DNA of 64,000 nt from an uncultured Pelagibacteraceae bacterium (GTDB lineage: Bacteria > Pseudomonadota > Alphaproteobacteria > Pelagibacterales > Pelagibacteraceae). The notes below the pieces were generated by a model. The model saw nothing but the letters and a program-made list of their open reading frames with translations, ran no database searches and was not told where the DNA came from. The position numbers were made by a program, and so were the translations under genes. The stretch lies in assembly GCA_902608975.1 (NCBI GenBank), contig CACLQI010000001.1, positions 186,001 through 250,000 on the forward strand, written 5' to 3'. Positions 1 to 7,695 of this stretch are shown here, one piece after another (the first letter of the stretch is position 1; each line of letters starts with the position of its first letter).

Positions 1-962
<962 letters not shown>

Positions 963-990
963 GCTAACAACTGCTTGTCTATAATTAGTT

Positions 991-2118
991 ATGGCAAAAA
1001 GAGATTATTACGACGTCTTAGGTGTAAATAAAAGTTCCACGGCAGATCAAATTAAATCAGCTTATAGAAAATTAGCAGTTAAATATCATCCAGATAAAAA
1101 TGAGGGTGATAAAGCTGCGGAAGAAAAATTTAAAGAAGCTTCTGAAGCTTATCATGTTTTATCCAACACCGAACGTAAACAAAACTATGATAATTTTGGA
1201 CATGCGGCATTTGAAAATGGTGGAGGTGCTAGAGGAGGTTTTGGTAACTTTGACTTTTCTAGTCATTTCTCAGATATCTTTGAAGATTTTTTTGGAGAAG
1301 GATTTGGAGGAGGCGGTAGAAGAAGCAGAAGAACAAATAATAGAGGATCAGATTTAAGGTACGATTTATCAATAACTTTAGAAGAAGCATATACTGGAAA
1401 AAAACAAGACATTAAATTTTCAACATCGGAAAAATGTGACACATGCAAAGGAAGTGGTTCTAAACCTGGGCATGATGCAGGGTCATGTTCAATGTGTGGA
1501 GGTCATGGGCAAGTTAGATCAAGCCAAGGTTTTTTTACTGTTCAACAGACATGTCCTCAATGTTCGGGTTCAGGTGAGGAAATTACAAATCCATGTTCTA
1601 GTTGTAATGGACAAGGGAAAAAACAAGCTTCTAAAAGATTATCGGTAACAATACCAAAAGGAGTTGATGATGGAACTAGAATAAGACTTGCTGGAAAAGG
1701 TGAAGCAGGTTCCAGAGGCTCAGGAAATGGTGATCTTTATTTATTTATAAATGTCTACTCACATGAATTGTTTAAAAGATCAGATGAAAATTTATTTTTT
1801 GAATTTCCAATTTCAATTGCTGATGCAGCATTAGGCACTTCTATAGAAATACCCACAATAGATGGTGGAAAAGCAAAAATTAAAATTCCTGCCGGAACTC
1901 AAAATGGAAAACAATTTAGATTAAAATCTAAAGGCATGCCTTATATACGTGGAAGTGGTAATGGTGATCTATATGTGCAAGTTAATACCGAAGTGCCAGT
2001 CTCTTTAAATAGAGAACAGAAAGAATTGCTCGAAAAATTTAGAGAAATTGAAAACGAAAAATCAAATCCAAGTATTAAAAAATTCTTTCAAAAAGCTAAA
2101 AGTTTTTGGAAAAATTAA
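991..2118 (+). CDS. dnaJ: Chaperone DnaJ (Hsp40)
   Basis: This is the J-domain co-chaperone that delivers substrates to DnaK and stimulates its ATPase. At 375 residues it has the full type I layout: a J domain at residues 5-70 with HPD at 33-35, a Gly/Phe-rich stretch around 75-110, four CxxCxGxG zinc-finger repeats (CDTCKGSG, CSMCGGHG, CPQCSGSG, CSSCNGQG) around 150-210, and the C-terminal substrate-binding domain. The ATG start gives the standard MAKRDYYDVLGV N-terminus. It lies just downstream of dnaK and three bases before a tiny membrane-protein ORF, so the genes are probably co-transcribed. Confidence 0.98.
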   Translation: MAKRDYYDVLGVNKSSTADQIKSAYRKLAVKYHPDKNEGDKAAEEKFKEASEAYHVLSNTERKQNYDNFGHAAFENGGGARGGFGNFDFSSHFSDIFEDFFGEGFGGGGRRSRRTNNRGSDLRYDLSITLEEAYTGKKQDIKFSTSEKCDTCKGSGSKPGHDAGSCSMCGGHGQVRSSQGFFTVQQTCPQCSGSGEEITNPCSSCNGQGKKQASKRLSVTIPKGVDDGTRIRLAGKGEAGSRGSGNGDLYLFINVYSHELFKRSDENLFFEFPISIADAALGTSIEIPTIDGGKAKIKIPAGTQNGKQFRLKSKGMPYIRGSGNGDLYVQVNTEVPVSLNREQKELLEKFREIENEKSNPSIKKFFQKAKSFWKN

Positions 2119-2121
2119 AAA

Positions 2122-2292
2122 ATGGGATTAGAAGAAATAGTTCCCACAATATCTTTGATTGCTGTTTTAATATTAGTTATACCAGCATTTCTTAAAACTA
2201 ATTCGAAATTAAAGCAATTTTTAAGAAATTTATCCATTTGGGCTATAATTGTTTTGGCTGTTGTGATAGTTTCATATCTTATCTTAAAATGA
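2122..2292 (+). CDS. Small two-helix membrane protein (56 aa), unknown function
   Basis: A 56-codon ORF fits exactly between dnaJ and dapB: its ATG is three bases after the dnaJ stop, and its TGA overlaps the dapB ATG as ATGA. The product starts MGLEEIVPTISLIAVLILV and has two hydrophobic stretches (about residues 8-22 and 38-54) separated by a basic segment (KTNSKLKQFLRN), so it should be a small inner-membrane protein. The perfect packing and translational coupling support expression. I do not recognise the family. A chance ORF is possible but unlikely in so compact a genome. Confidence 0.65.
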   Translation: MGLEEIVPTISLIAVLILVIPAFLKTNSKLKQFLRNLSIWAIIVLAVVIVSYLILK

Positions 2293-3065
2293 AAAAAATT
2301 AACTTAGCTATTACTGGATGTATGGGAAGAATGGGTCAGCAGATTATTAAATCCTCTAGATCTGATAAAAATTTTAAATTAACTTCTCTTACTGAAAGCA
2401 GAATAATTAAAAAAAAAATAAATGGTATTAAACCCAGTTTAAATACTGAAGATGCATTTAAAAAAGCAAATTTAATTATAGATTTTACAGTTCCTAAATG
2501 TACTTTTGAAGTTCTTAAAATCGCCTCAAAACTAAAGAAGAGAATAGTTATTGGAACAACAGGTTTTTCTAAAAGAGAAGAAAAATTGATAAAAAAATAT
2601 GCAAAAAAAATACCAATACTCAAAGCGGGAAATATGAGTTTAGGTATAAATTTATTAATGTATTTAACTGAAATAGCATCAAAATCTCTGGGAAATAATT
2701 TTTTAAGTAAAGTTTTTGAAGTACATCATAAATATAAAAAAGATTATCCTTCAGGAACTGCTTTAATGCTTGGAAAAGGTATAGCCGTTGGAAAGAATAA
2801 AGATTTTTATAAATTAATTGGAAAAAAATATTTAAATAAAAAAACTATTCCTTATGGAAAAAAAATTAATTTTAATTCATTAAGAAAAGGTGAAGTTGTC
2901 GGTGAACATGAAGTAACTTTCTCGAGTGGAAAAGAAATAATTACATTAAATCATGAAGCTTTTGATAGGGCACTTTATTCTGAGGGTGCATTTACTGCTG
3001 CTAAATGGTTAATGAACAAAAAGCCTGGACTTTATACAATGAGAGATGTTTTGAATTTTAAATGA
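2289..3065 (+). CDS. dapB: 4-hydroxy-tetrahydrodipicolinate reductase
   Basis: DapB reduces hydroxy-tetrahydrodipicolinate with NAD(P)H in the lysine/diaminopimelate pathway, feeding both protein synthesis and peptidoglycan. The N-terminal Rossmann motif GCMGRMG is followed by the GTTGF motif and the catalytic region EVHHKYKKDYPSGTA, containing the His-His and Lys of the family. I place the start at 2289 (MKKINLAITGCMG). The same frame is open upstream to an ATG at 2238, but that would overlap the small ORF and add 17 unrelated residues. The chosen start overlaps the upstream stop by four bases. Length 258, normal for the family. Confidence 0.95.
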   Translation: MKKINLAITGCMGRMGQQIIKSSRSDKNFKLTSLTESRIIKKKINGIKPSLNTEDAFKKANLIIDFTVPKCTFEVLKIASKLKKRIVIGTTGFSKREEKLIKKYAKKIPILKAGNMSLGINLLMYLTEIASKSLGNNFLSKVFEVHHKYKKDYPSGTALMLGKGIAVGKNKDFYKLIGKKYLNKKTIPYGKKINFNSLRKGEVVGEHEVTFSSGKEIITLNHEAFDRALYSEGAFTAAKWLMNKKPGLYTMRDVLNFK

Positions 3066-3715
3066 ATGAAGTTCAAAGATCTAAAATAATATTAAAAATA
3101 TTAAATAAGATTTATCCAAAAACACCAATTCCTTTAAAACATCAAAATAAATTTACCCTTTTAATTTCTGTACTTTTATCTGCACAAACTACTGATGTTA
3201 ATGTAAACAATGTCACTAAAAACATATATCCCAAATACAACAAACCAGAACATTTTGTAAAATTAGGAAGAAAAAAAATTGAAAAATTAATCAAAAGCAT
3301 AGGTATTTTTAGAATGAAAGCTAAAAGTGTTTATTTACTTTCAAAAAAATTAATAGAGGAACACGGTGGAAAAGTTCCAAAAACTTTTAAGGAACTAGAG
3401 GAACTTCCAGGAGTAGGTCATAAAACTGCAAGTGTAGTTATGGCACAAGGATTTGGTTATCCCGCTTTTCCTGTAGACACTCACATTCATCGATTAGCTC
3501 AGAGATGGGGTTTGACTAATGGTAAAAATGTTATTCAAACTGAAAAAGATTTAAAGACGTTGTTTCCAAAAAAAAACTGGAACAAGTTACATCTTCAAAT
3601 AATTTATTATGGCAGAGAATACTGCAAAGCTAGGGAATGTTACGGTTTAACTTGTAAAATTTGTACTTCTTGTTATCCTAAAAGAAAATCACCAATTAAA
3701 ACAAAGAAAGCATAA
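3062..3715 (+). CDS. nth: Endonuclease III (DNA glycosylase/AP lyase)
   Basis: Nth removes oxidised pyrimidines from DNA and cleaves the abasic site during base excision repair. The helix-hairpin-helix LPGVGHKTA carries the catalytic Lys121 and the following VDTHIHRL the catalytic Asp139. The C-terminus has five cysteines at 188, 193, 198, 201 and 204. The usual 4Fe-4S pattern is C-x6-C-x2-C-x5-C; here 188, 198 and 204 fall on it, but position 195 is Gly, so the fourth ligand must be Cys193 or Cys201. The start overlaps the dapB stop by four bases (ATGA). Length 217 is typical. Identity is secure; the cluster geometry is atypical. Confidence 0.95.
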   Translation: MNEVQRSKIILKILNKIYPKTPIPLKHQNKFTLLISVLLSAQTTDVNVNNVTKNIYPKYNKPEHFVKLGRKKIEKLIKSIGIFRMKAKSVYLLSKKLIEEHGGKVPKTFKELEELPGVGHKTASVVMAQGFGYPAFPVDTHIHRLAQRWGLTNGKNVIQTEKDLKTLFPKKNWNKLHLQIIYYGREYCKARECYGLTCKICTSCYPKRKSPIKTKKA

Positions 3716-3716
3716 T

Positions 3717-4658
3717 ATGAAAATTTTAGGGATTGGAAATGCAATTGTAGACGTTATTTGTAAAGTTGAAAACGATTTCATTTCAAAAAATAGTTTAACT
3801 AAAGGTACAATGAAATTAATTTTTGATGAAAATGAATTTAAAAAATTATTATCTAATTTGAAAATTGAAAAAACAATATCAGGAGGATCAGTTGCAAACT
3901 CAATAGTTGGATTGTCTCAACTTAAAAATAAAGTCGGGTTTATAGGTAAAGTTTGTGATGATGAGTTAGGAGAAAAATATGAAGAAGGTCTAAAAAAAGA
4001 AAATGTAAGTTATTTTTATTCTAAAAAGAAAGAAGAATTGCCTACAGGTACATGTTTAATTTTAGTTACTCCTGACTCGGAAAGAACCATGTGTACATTC
4101 TTGGGAACTGCTGGAAAAATTAATGAAGCAGATGTTAATATAGATGCTATCAAACAAAGTGAAATCATATTCCTAGAAGGTTACCTTTGGGATGAAGGTG
4201 ATCCTAAAAAAGCATTTGATAAAGCAATAAATAATGCAAACAAAGTTGCAATGTCTTTATCTGATCAATTTTGCGTGGATAGACATAAACCTCATTTTTT
4301 AGATCTAGTTAAAAATAAAATCGATATTACTTTTGCTAATGAACAAGAAATAATGTCATTAGTTAATGCAAAAAATTTTGATGATGTAATTAACTTTTCA
4401 AAAAAACTTGGAAAAATTTTAGTTATTACTAGAGGTGAAAAGGGAGCTATCGTAATAAAAGGCAATGAAGTTATTGAATGTGGAATTAAAAAAAATCTCA
4501 AAATAGTTGATCTAACTGGAGCAGGTGATCTGTTTGCAGCTGGTTTTTTACATGGCTATATAAATAAGCTTTCGTTAAGTCAAAGCCTAGAAAAAGGCAC
4601 TGAAATGTCATCAAATGTCATTCAACAAATTGGAGCAAGATTAAATAATAATGAGTGA
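3717..4658 (+). CDS. PfkB-family kinase, probably adenosine/ribosyl-nucleoside kinase
   Basis: A 313-residue ribokinase/PfkB-family sugar or nucleoside kinase. The N-terminal GIGNAIVDV motif and the C-terminal LTGAGDLFAAGFLHG signature, which holds the catalytic Asp and anion hole, are intact. Alphaproteobacterial proteins of this length and N-terminus are commonly annotated as adenosine kinase, giving purine salvage as the likely role, but the exact substrate cannot be read from sequence. It begins one base after nth and its end overlaps the start of the oxygenase-like gene by eight bases, continuing the dapB-nth operon. Confidence 0.85.
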   Translation: MKILGIGNAIVDVICKVENDFISKNSLTKGTMKLIFDENEFKKLLSNLKIEKTISGGSVANSIVGLSQLKNKVGFIGKVCDDELGEKYEEGLKKENVSYFYSKKKEELPTGTCLILVTPDSERTMCTFLGTAGKINEADVNIDAIKQSEIIFLEGYLWDEGDPKKAFDKAINNANKVAMSLSDQFCVDRHKPHFLDLVKNKIDITFANEQEIMSLVNAKNFDDVINFSKKLGKILVITRGEKGAIVIKGNEVIECGIKKNLKIVDLTGAGDLFAAGFLHGYINKLSLSQSLEKGTEMSSNVIQQIGARLNNNE

Positions 4659-5275
4659 CAAATTTATACATAAACTTTTTGCTACACCAGTTTTTCAATT
4701 TAAAGTTAAGGATCATGAAAAGCTTAACTCTAATTTATCTAAATATATATACGATCTTTATGAAAATGATAAAGATGGAATTCAGAGATCTAATGTAAAT
4801 GGATGGCATTCAAAAAATTTTAAAGTTGAAAAAAGACTCTGCACCACACAATTTTATACAATCAATTCATGGATATATTAAAGAAGTAATGGTTGAAGGC
4901 TTCGGTTGGAAATATAGCCCTGAAAAAGTAGGTATCACAGAAATATGGGCAATAATTAATAAAAAAAATACTTTTAATCAAACCCACAATCATCCTAATA
5001 CTTATTTAAGTGCAGCTTACTACGTTAAAGCTCCTAAAGATTGCGGAGATATTCAATTTCATGAACCAAATGAAGTTAAAAAATTTCGTCATCCAGTTAT
5101 TGAAAAGAAAAACGAATTAAACTCATCTGGCTTTAGTGTTAAAGCTGAAGAAGGAAATTTGTTGGTTTTCCCTTCTTATTTATATCACTCAGTAGGTAAA
5201 AATTTATCTTCAGAAGACAGAATAGTTATAAGCTTCAACGTTGATGTAATTACATACAAAGATGCAAAGTACTAA
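4651..5275 (+). pseudogene. 2OG-Fe(II) oxygenase-like gene split by a one-base frameshift
   Basis: Two overlapping frames together encode one protein resembling the TIGR02466-type putative 2OG-Fe(II) oxygenases (about 207 residues). The first frame (from 4651) gives LFATPVFQF and RSNVNGWHSKNF, then runs into a stop at 4881. The second frame carries the rest: EIWAIINKKNTFNQTHNHP, YYVKAPKDCGDIQFHEP, LLVFPSYLYHSVGKN and RIVISFN, with the His and Arg residues of the fold. Removing one A from the six-A run at 4829-4834 restores a continuous reading frame (FKVEKDSAPHNFIQSIHGY). It may be a real recent mutation, a homopolymer sequencing error or slippage-tolerated expression; the rest of the frame is undamaged. 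Confidence 0.8.
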
Positions 5276-5279
5276 AATT

Positions 5280-5384
5280 TTATTTTTTTCTTTTAAAACT
5301 TCCTTTTCCTTTTTTTGGTTTAACTATTCTACTTCTATATTTTTGAGTTCTTAACTCTTTTGCAATTAAATTTTTTTTTTTCAT
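5280..5384 (-). CDS. arfA: ArfA-like alternative ribosome-rescue factor (34 aa)
   Basis: A 34-codon minus-strand ORF whose product has the hallmark ArfA core: KYRSRIVKPKKGKGSFKRK matches the family pattern of FRxRxxKxKKGKGSYxRK. ArfA frees ribosomes stalled on mRNAs lacking a stop codon by recruiting release factor 2, as a back-up to tmRNA. The protein ends right after the basic KGKG core, without the hydrophobic C-terminal tail of longer family members. Its ATG overlaps the upstream regulator's stop as ATGA, implying coupled translation, and its stop is four bases from the converging oxygenase gene. Identification rests on the motif alone. Confidence 0.72.
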   Translation of the reverse strand: MKKKNLIAKELRTQKYRSRIVKPKKGKGSFKRKK

Positions 5385-5977
5385 TTCATTGAATAACCAT
5401 CTTTATAACTTAGTATAAAATTTTGATCGTTAAATTGATCTTTGATTTTTTTTCTTAATCTGTAAATATGAGTTTCAACTGTATGAGTTTCAAGATTTGA
5501 TGAATAGTTCCATATTTCGTTTTGCAAAATTTCTATTGTTTTAGGTTTATTTTGTTTATTAAGAAAAATTATTATATCTATTTCTCTTTCAGTTAATTTT
5601 AAGTTTTTTTTATTTTTTGAAATTATTCTTGAATTTAAATTTAAATTATAATTTTTAATATTTATTTTTGATTGAAAATCGTATTTTTGTTTAATAAGTT
5701 GAATATTGATTTGGTCAATTATTTTACTAAATTGAATTGGAAATTTATCAAAAATTAAAACATTTCTCATATCAATTTTTGGGGTATTGGAATTAAAATT
5801 TTCTCTTGAATTAGTTATTATTGTAGATTGATTTAAATTATTATTTTTACTTAAATCCATAAAAAATTCATCTTTATTTGAGTAATTTTTTATTTCAAAA
5901 GGCAATACAGTCTTAATTTCATTTAAAATATTATATAATTCTGTAAGCTGCACAAAACTAACAACTTGTTTATTCAT
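5381..5977 (-). CDS. Winged-helix (OmpR/PhoB-type) regulator with a pseudo-receiver domain
   Basis: The C-terminal ~75 residues are an OmpR/PhoB winged helix: LTEREIDIIIFL, then the recognition-helix region HTVETHIYRLRKKI and a closing wing ILSYKDGYSMK. The N-terminal ~115 residues have the length of a receiver domain, but no acidic pair is seen near the first strand and no Asp at the phosphorylation strand (STIITNSRENF), so classical phosphorylation is unlikely. This predicts a DNA-binding regulator controlled another way. It is translationally coupled to the ArfA-like gene and divergent, with a 13-base gap, from the YkuD-type gene. Its targets are unknown. Confidence 0.8.
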   Translation of the reverse strand: MNKQVVSFVQLTELYNILNEIKTVLPFEIKNYSNKDEFFMDLSKNNNLNQSTIITNSRENFNSNTPKIDMRNVLIFDKFPIQFSKIIDQINIQLIKQKYDFQSKINIKNYNLNLNSRIISKNKKNLKLTEREIDIIIFLNKQNKPKTIEILQNEIWNYSSNLETHTVETHIYRLRKKIKDQFNDQNFILSYKDGYSMK

Positions 5978-5990
5978 ATAACAAAACTTT

Positions 5991-6479
5991 ATGCTAATAA
6001 AATTAAAAAATAAAGAGTCATTAGTAATTGATGATTTTAAATTTAACTGTTCAATAGGTAAAGCGGGATTGAAAAAGCATAAAATTGAAGGGGATAAATC
6101 AACTCCTAAAGGTATTTTTTCTTTTGGAAACCTTTATTATAGATCTGACAGAGTAATAAAGCCAAAAACAAAATTAAAAATAATATCAATAAAAAAAAAT
6201 ATGGTTTGGTGTAATGATCCAAAAAGTAAGTATTATAATTCTCAAGTAAAAGTAAGCAAAAAATATAAATATGAAAAATTATTTAGGAAAGATTATAAGT
6301 ATAACTATATTTTAGTAGTAAATTATAATCCAAAAAAAATACCTTATAAAGGCAGCGCAATTTTTATACATTTAACAAAAAATAATAAACCTACAGTTGG
6401 ATGTATTGCTTTAAAAGAGAAAGATTTTTTAATTTTGCTCAGACTAATAAATAAAAAAACAAAAATAAAAATAAATTAA
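5991..6479 (+). CDS. YkuD-superfamily (L,D-transpeptidase-like) protein
   Basis: The 162-residue protein matches the COG3786-type branch of the YkuD fold. The conserved blocks are GDKSTPKGIF, the YYRSDR segment, WCNDPKSKYYN, GSAIFIHL and PTVGCIALKEKD; the His of IFIHL and Cys of VGC are the expected catalytic pair. Classical members cross-link peptidoglycan through diaminopimelate residues, but this branch is poorly characterised. No signal peptide is visible, so a cytoplasmic location or non-classical export must be considered. It is divergent from the winged-helix regulator gene and its stop codon overlaps that of yggS (TTAA, four bases). Confidence 0.85.
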   Translation: MLIKLKNKESLVIDDFKFNCSIGKAGLKKHKIEGDKSTPKGIFSFGNLYYRSDRVIKPKTKLKIISIKKNMVWCNDPKSKYYNSQVKVSKKYKYEKLFRKDYKYNYILVVNYNPKKIPYKGSAIFIHLTKNNKPTVGCIALKEKDFLILLRLINKKTKIKIN

Positions 6480-7120
6480 CCTCTCGGACCAAATATTTTT
6501 GAACCTATTCTTAAAAAGGTAGATCCGTATTTTAATGCTACCATGTAATCATTTGTCATTCCCATACTTAGTTCCTGTGGTTTCATATTTTTTATCAATC
6601 TCTGCATTTCTGAAAAGTATTTTTCAGGGATGTTGTCATTTGGTGGCAAACACATAAGTCCAACAATATTTAAATCGAAATTATTTCGACAATCTGTATA
6701 AAATTTGTCTAGACTTTCAATATCTATCCCATTTTTTTGTTTTTCCTTACCAATATTTACTTGAATGAAAATTTTAGGTTTAAATTTTTTTTTTTGTTGC
6801 TCGTTAGCAATCTTGTCAGCTAATTTAAGGCTATCTAGTGAATGAATATAATCAAAAAGGGGTAACGCAAATTTTACTTTATTAGTCTGAAGTTTGCCAA
6901 CAAAGTGCAACTTTATGTTCTGAAAGTCTTTTTTTATATCCATCCATTTATCCATGGCTTCTTGAATTTTATTCTCTCCATAATGGATATGTCCAGAATT
7001 TATTAAAGGTAAAATTTTATTTAATGGAAAAGTTTTGGAAACAGCTATAATTTCAGCTCTACTATTATTTGACTGTATTTCCTTTTTAATTGATACTAGT
7101 TTATCAACAACATCATGCAT
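6476..7120 (-). CDS. yggS: YggS/PLPBP-family pyridoxal phosphate-binding protein
   Basis: This is the single-domain PLP-binding protein of the YggS/PROSC family, thought to buffer pyridoxal 5'-phosphate and balance vitamin B6 and amino acid metabolism; it has no established catalytic activity. The PLP lysine lies in IIAVSKTFP (about residue 29), and the barrel shows HYGENKIQEA, HFVGKLQTNK, QVNIGKEKQKNG, GLMCLPP and the phosphate-binding LSMGMTNDY and LRIGSKIFG. Length 214 is slightly short for the family. The start codon is back to back with that of the divergent ThiE-like gene (ATGCAT at 7115-7120), so any promoter must lie within the neighbour's coding sequence. Confidence 0.93.
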   Translation of the reverse strand: MHDVVDKLVSIKKEIQSNNSRAEIIAVSKTFPLNKILPLINSGHIHYGENKIQEAMDKWMDIKKDFQNIKLHFVGKLQTNKVKFALPLFDYIHSLDSLKLADKIANEQQKKKFKPKIFIQVNIGKEKQKNGIDIESLDKFYTDCRNNFDLNIVGLMCLPPNDNIPEKYFSEMQRLIKNMKPQELSMGMTNDYMVALKYGSTFLRIGSKIFGPRG

Positions 7121-7660
7121 AATTTTTTAAAAATTTACTATTTTATAGATGAATTTAACAAGAGAGAAATTCAAAAATTAAATAGAAATATTGTTTTAAT
7201 ATATAGAAATTATAAAGAAAATTATAATCTAAAATTAATAAAAAAAATAAGAAATTTTTGTATTAATCAGAGAAGAGAATTATATTTGTCTAATAATATT
7301 AAATTAGCCTTAAAACTTGATTTAGATGGAGTTTATTTACCTTCATTTAATAAACTGTGTAATTATAAAAATTTGCATGCTAAAAAAAAATTTAAAATTA
7401 TAGGTTCGGCACACAATCTGCATGAAATTAAAAATAAAGAGAATCAAGGATGTTCAAGTATTTTTATTGCCCCAATTTTTAAAACAAAAAAATCAAGTTA
7501 TTTTTTAAATATAGTTAGATTTAATCTAATCGCAAATAACACAAAAAAAAAAATAGTTGCTCTAGGTGGTATTAATTCTTCAAATTATAAAAGAATAAGA
7601 TTAACTAAAAGCACTGCTTTGGCTTCTATTTCTTGGATAAAAAAAAACCGGCCTAAATAA
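7115..7660 (+). CDS. ThiE/TenI-like thiamine phosphate synthase family protein, divergent
   Basis: A 181-residue TIM-barrel-like protein of the thiamine phosphate synthase/TenI family. Traces of the family motifs are seen in order: YYFIDE (for YLVTD), DLDGVYLPS (for GADGVHLG), IIGSAHN (for iGvSaH), IFIAPIFKTKKS (for GPiFpTxTK) and IVALGGI (for vAiGGI). Several positions normally used to bind the pyrophosphate substrate look altered, so it could be a streamlined ThiE or a TenI-like protein without synthase activity. It starts head to head with yggS, and a strong bidirectional terminator hairpin overlaps its last codons. Confidence 0.7.
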   Translation: MHNFLKIYYFIDEFNKREIQKLNRNIVLIYRNYKENYNLKLIKKIRNFCINQRRELYLSNNIKLALKLDLDGVYLPSFNKLCNYKNLHAKKKFKIIGSAHNLHEIKNKENQGCSSIFIAPIFKTKKSSYFLNIVRFNLIANNTKKKIVALGGINSSNYKRIRLTKSTALASISWIKKNRPK

Positions 7661-7675
7661 ATAGGCCGGTTTTTT
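7642..7675. terminator. Bidirectional intrinsic terminator between thiE-like gene and porin
   Basis: A perfect inverted repeat with GC-rich core ACCGGCCTA (7647-7655) pairs with TAGGCCGGT (7662-7670) around a six-base loop. It is flanked by an A-run on the left and a T-run on the right, so it works as a Rho-independent terminator in both directions. It serves the converging ThiE-like gene (plus) and porin gene (minus). Confidence 0.9.
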
Positions 7676-7695
7676 AAAACTTCTTAAAGTATTAA

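Noticed and set aside
1100-1648. Alternative-frame ORFs inside dnaJ
   Set aside because: They overlap fully a conserved gene and their translations show no family features; these are shadow frames of AT-rich coding DNA. Similar shadows throughout the window were ignored.
2238-2288. Upstream in-frame ATG (2238) as the dapB start
   Set aside because: The extra 17 residues are unlike DapB and overlap the small membrane ORF; the ATG at 2289 gives the standard N-terminus with an ATGA overlap.
4829-4834. Programmed frameshifting in the oxygenase gene
   Set aside because: No slippery heptamer with downstream pseudoknot is apparent; a plain one-base insertion in an A-run explains it more simply.
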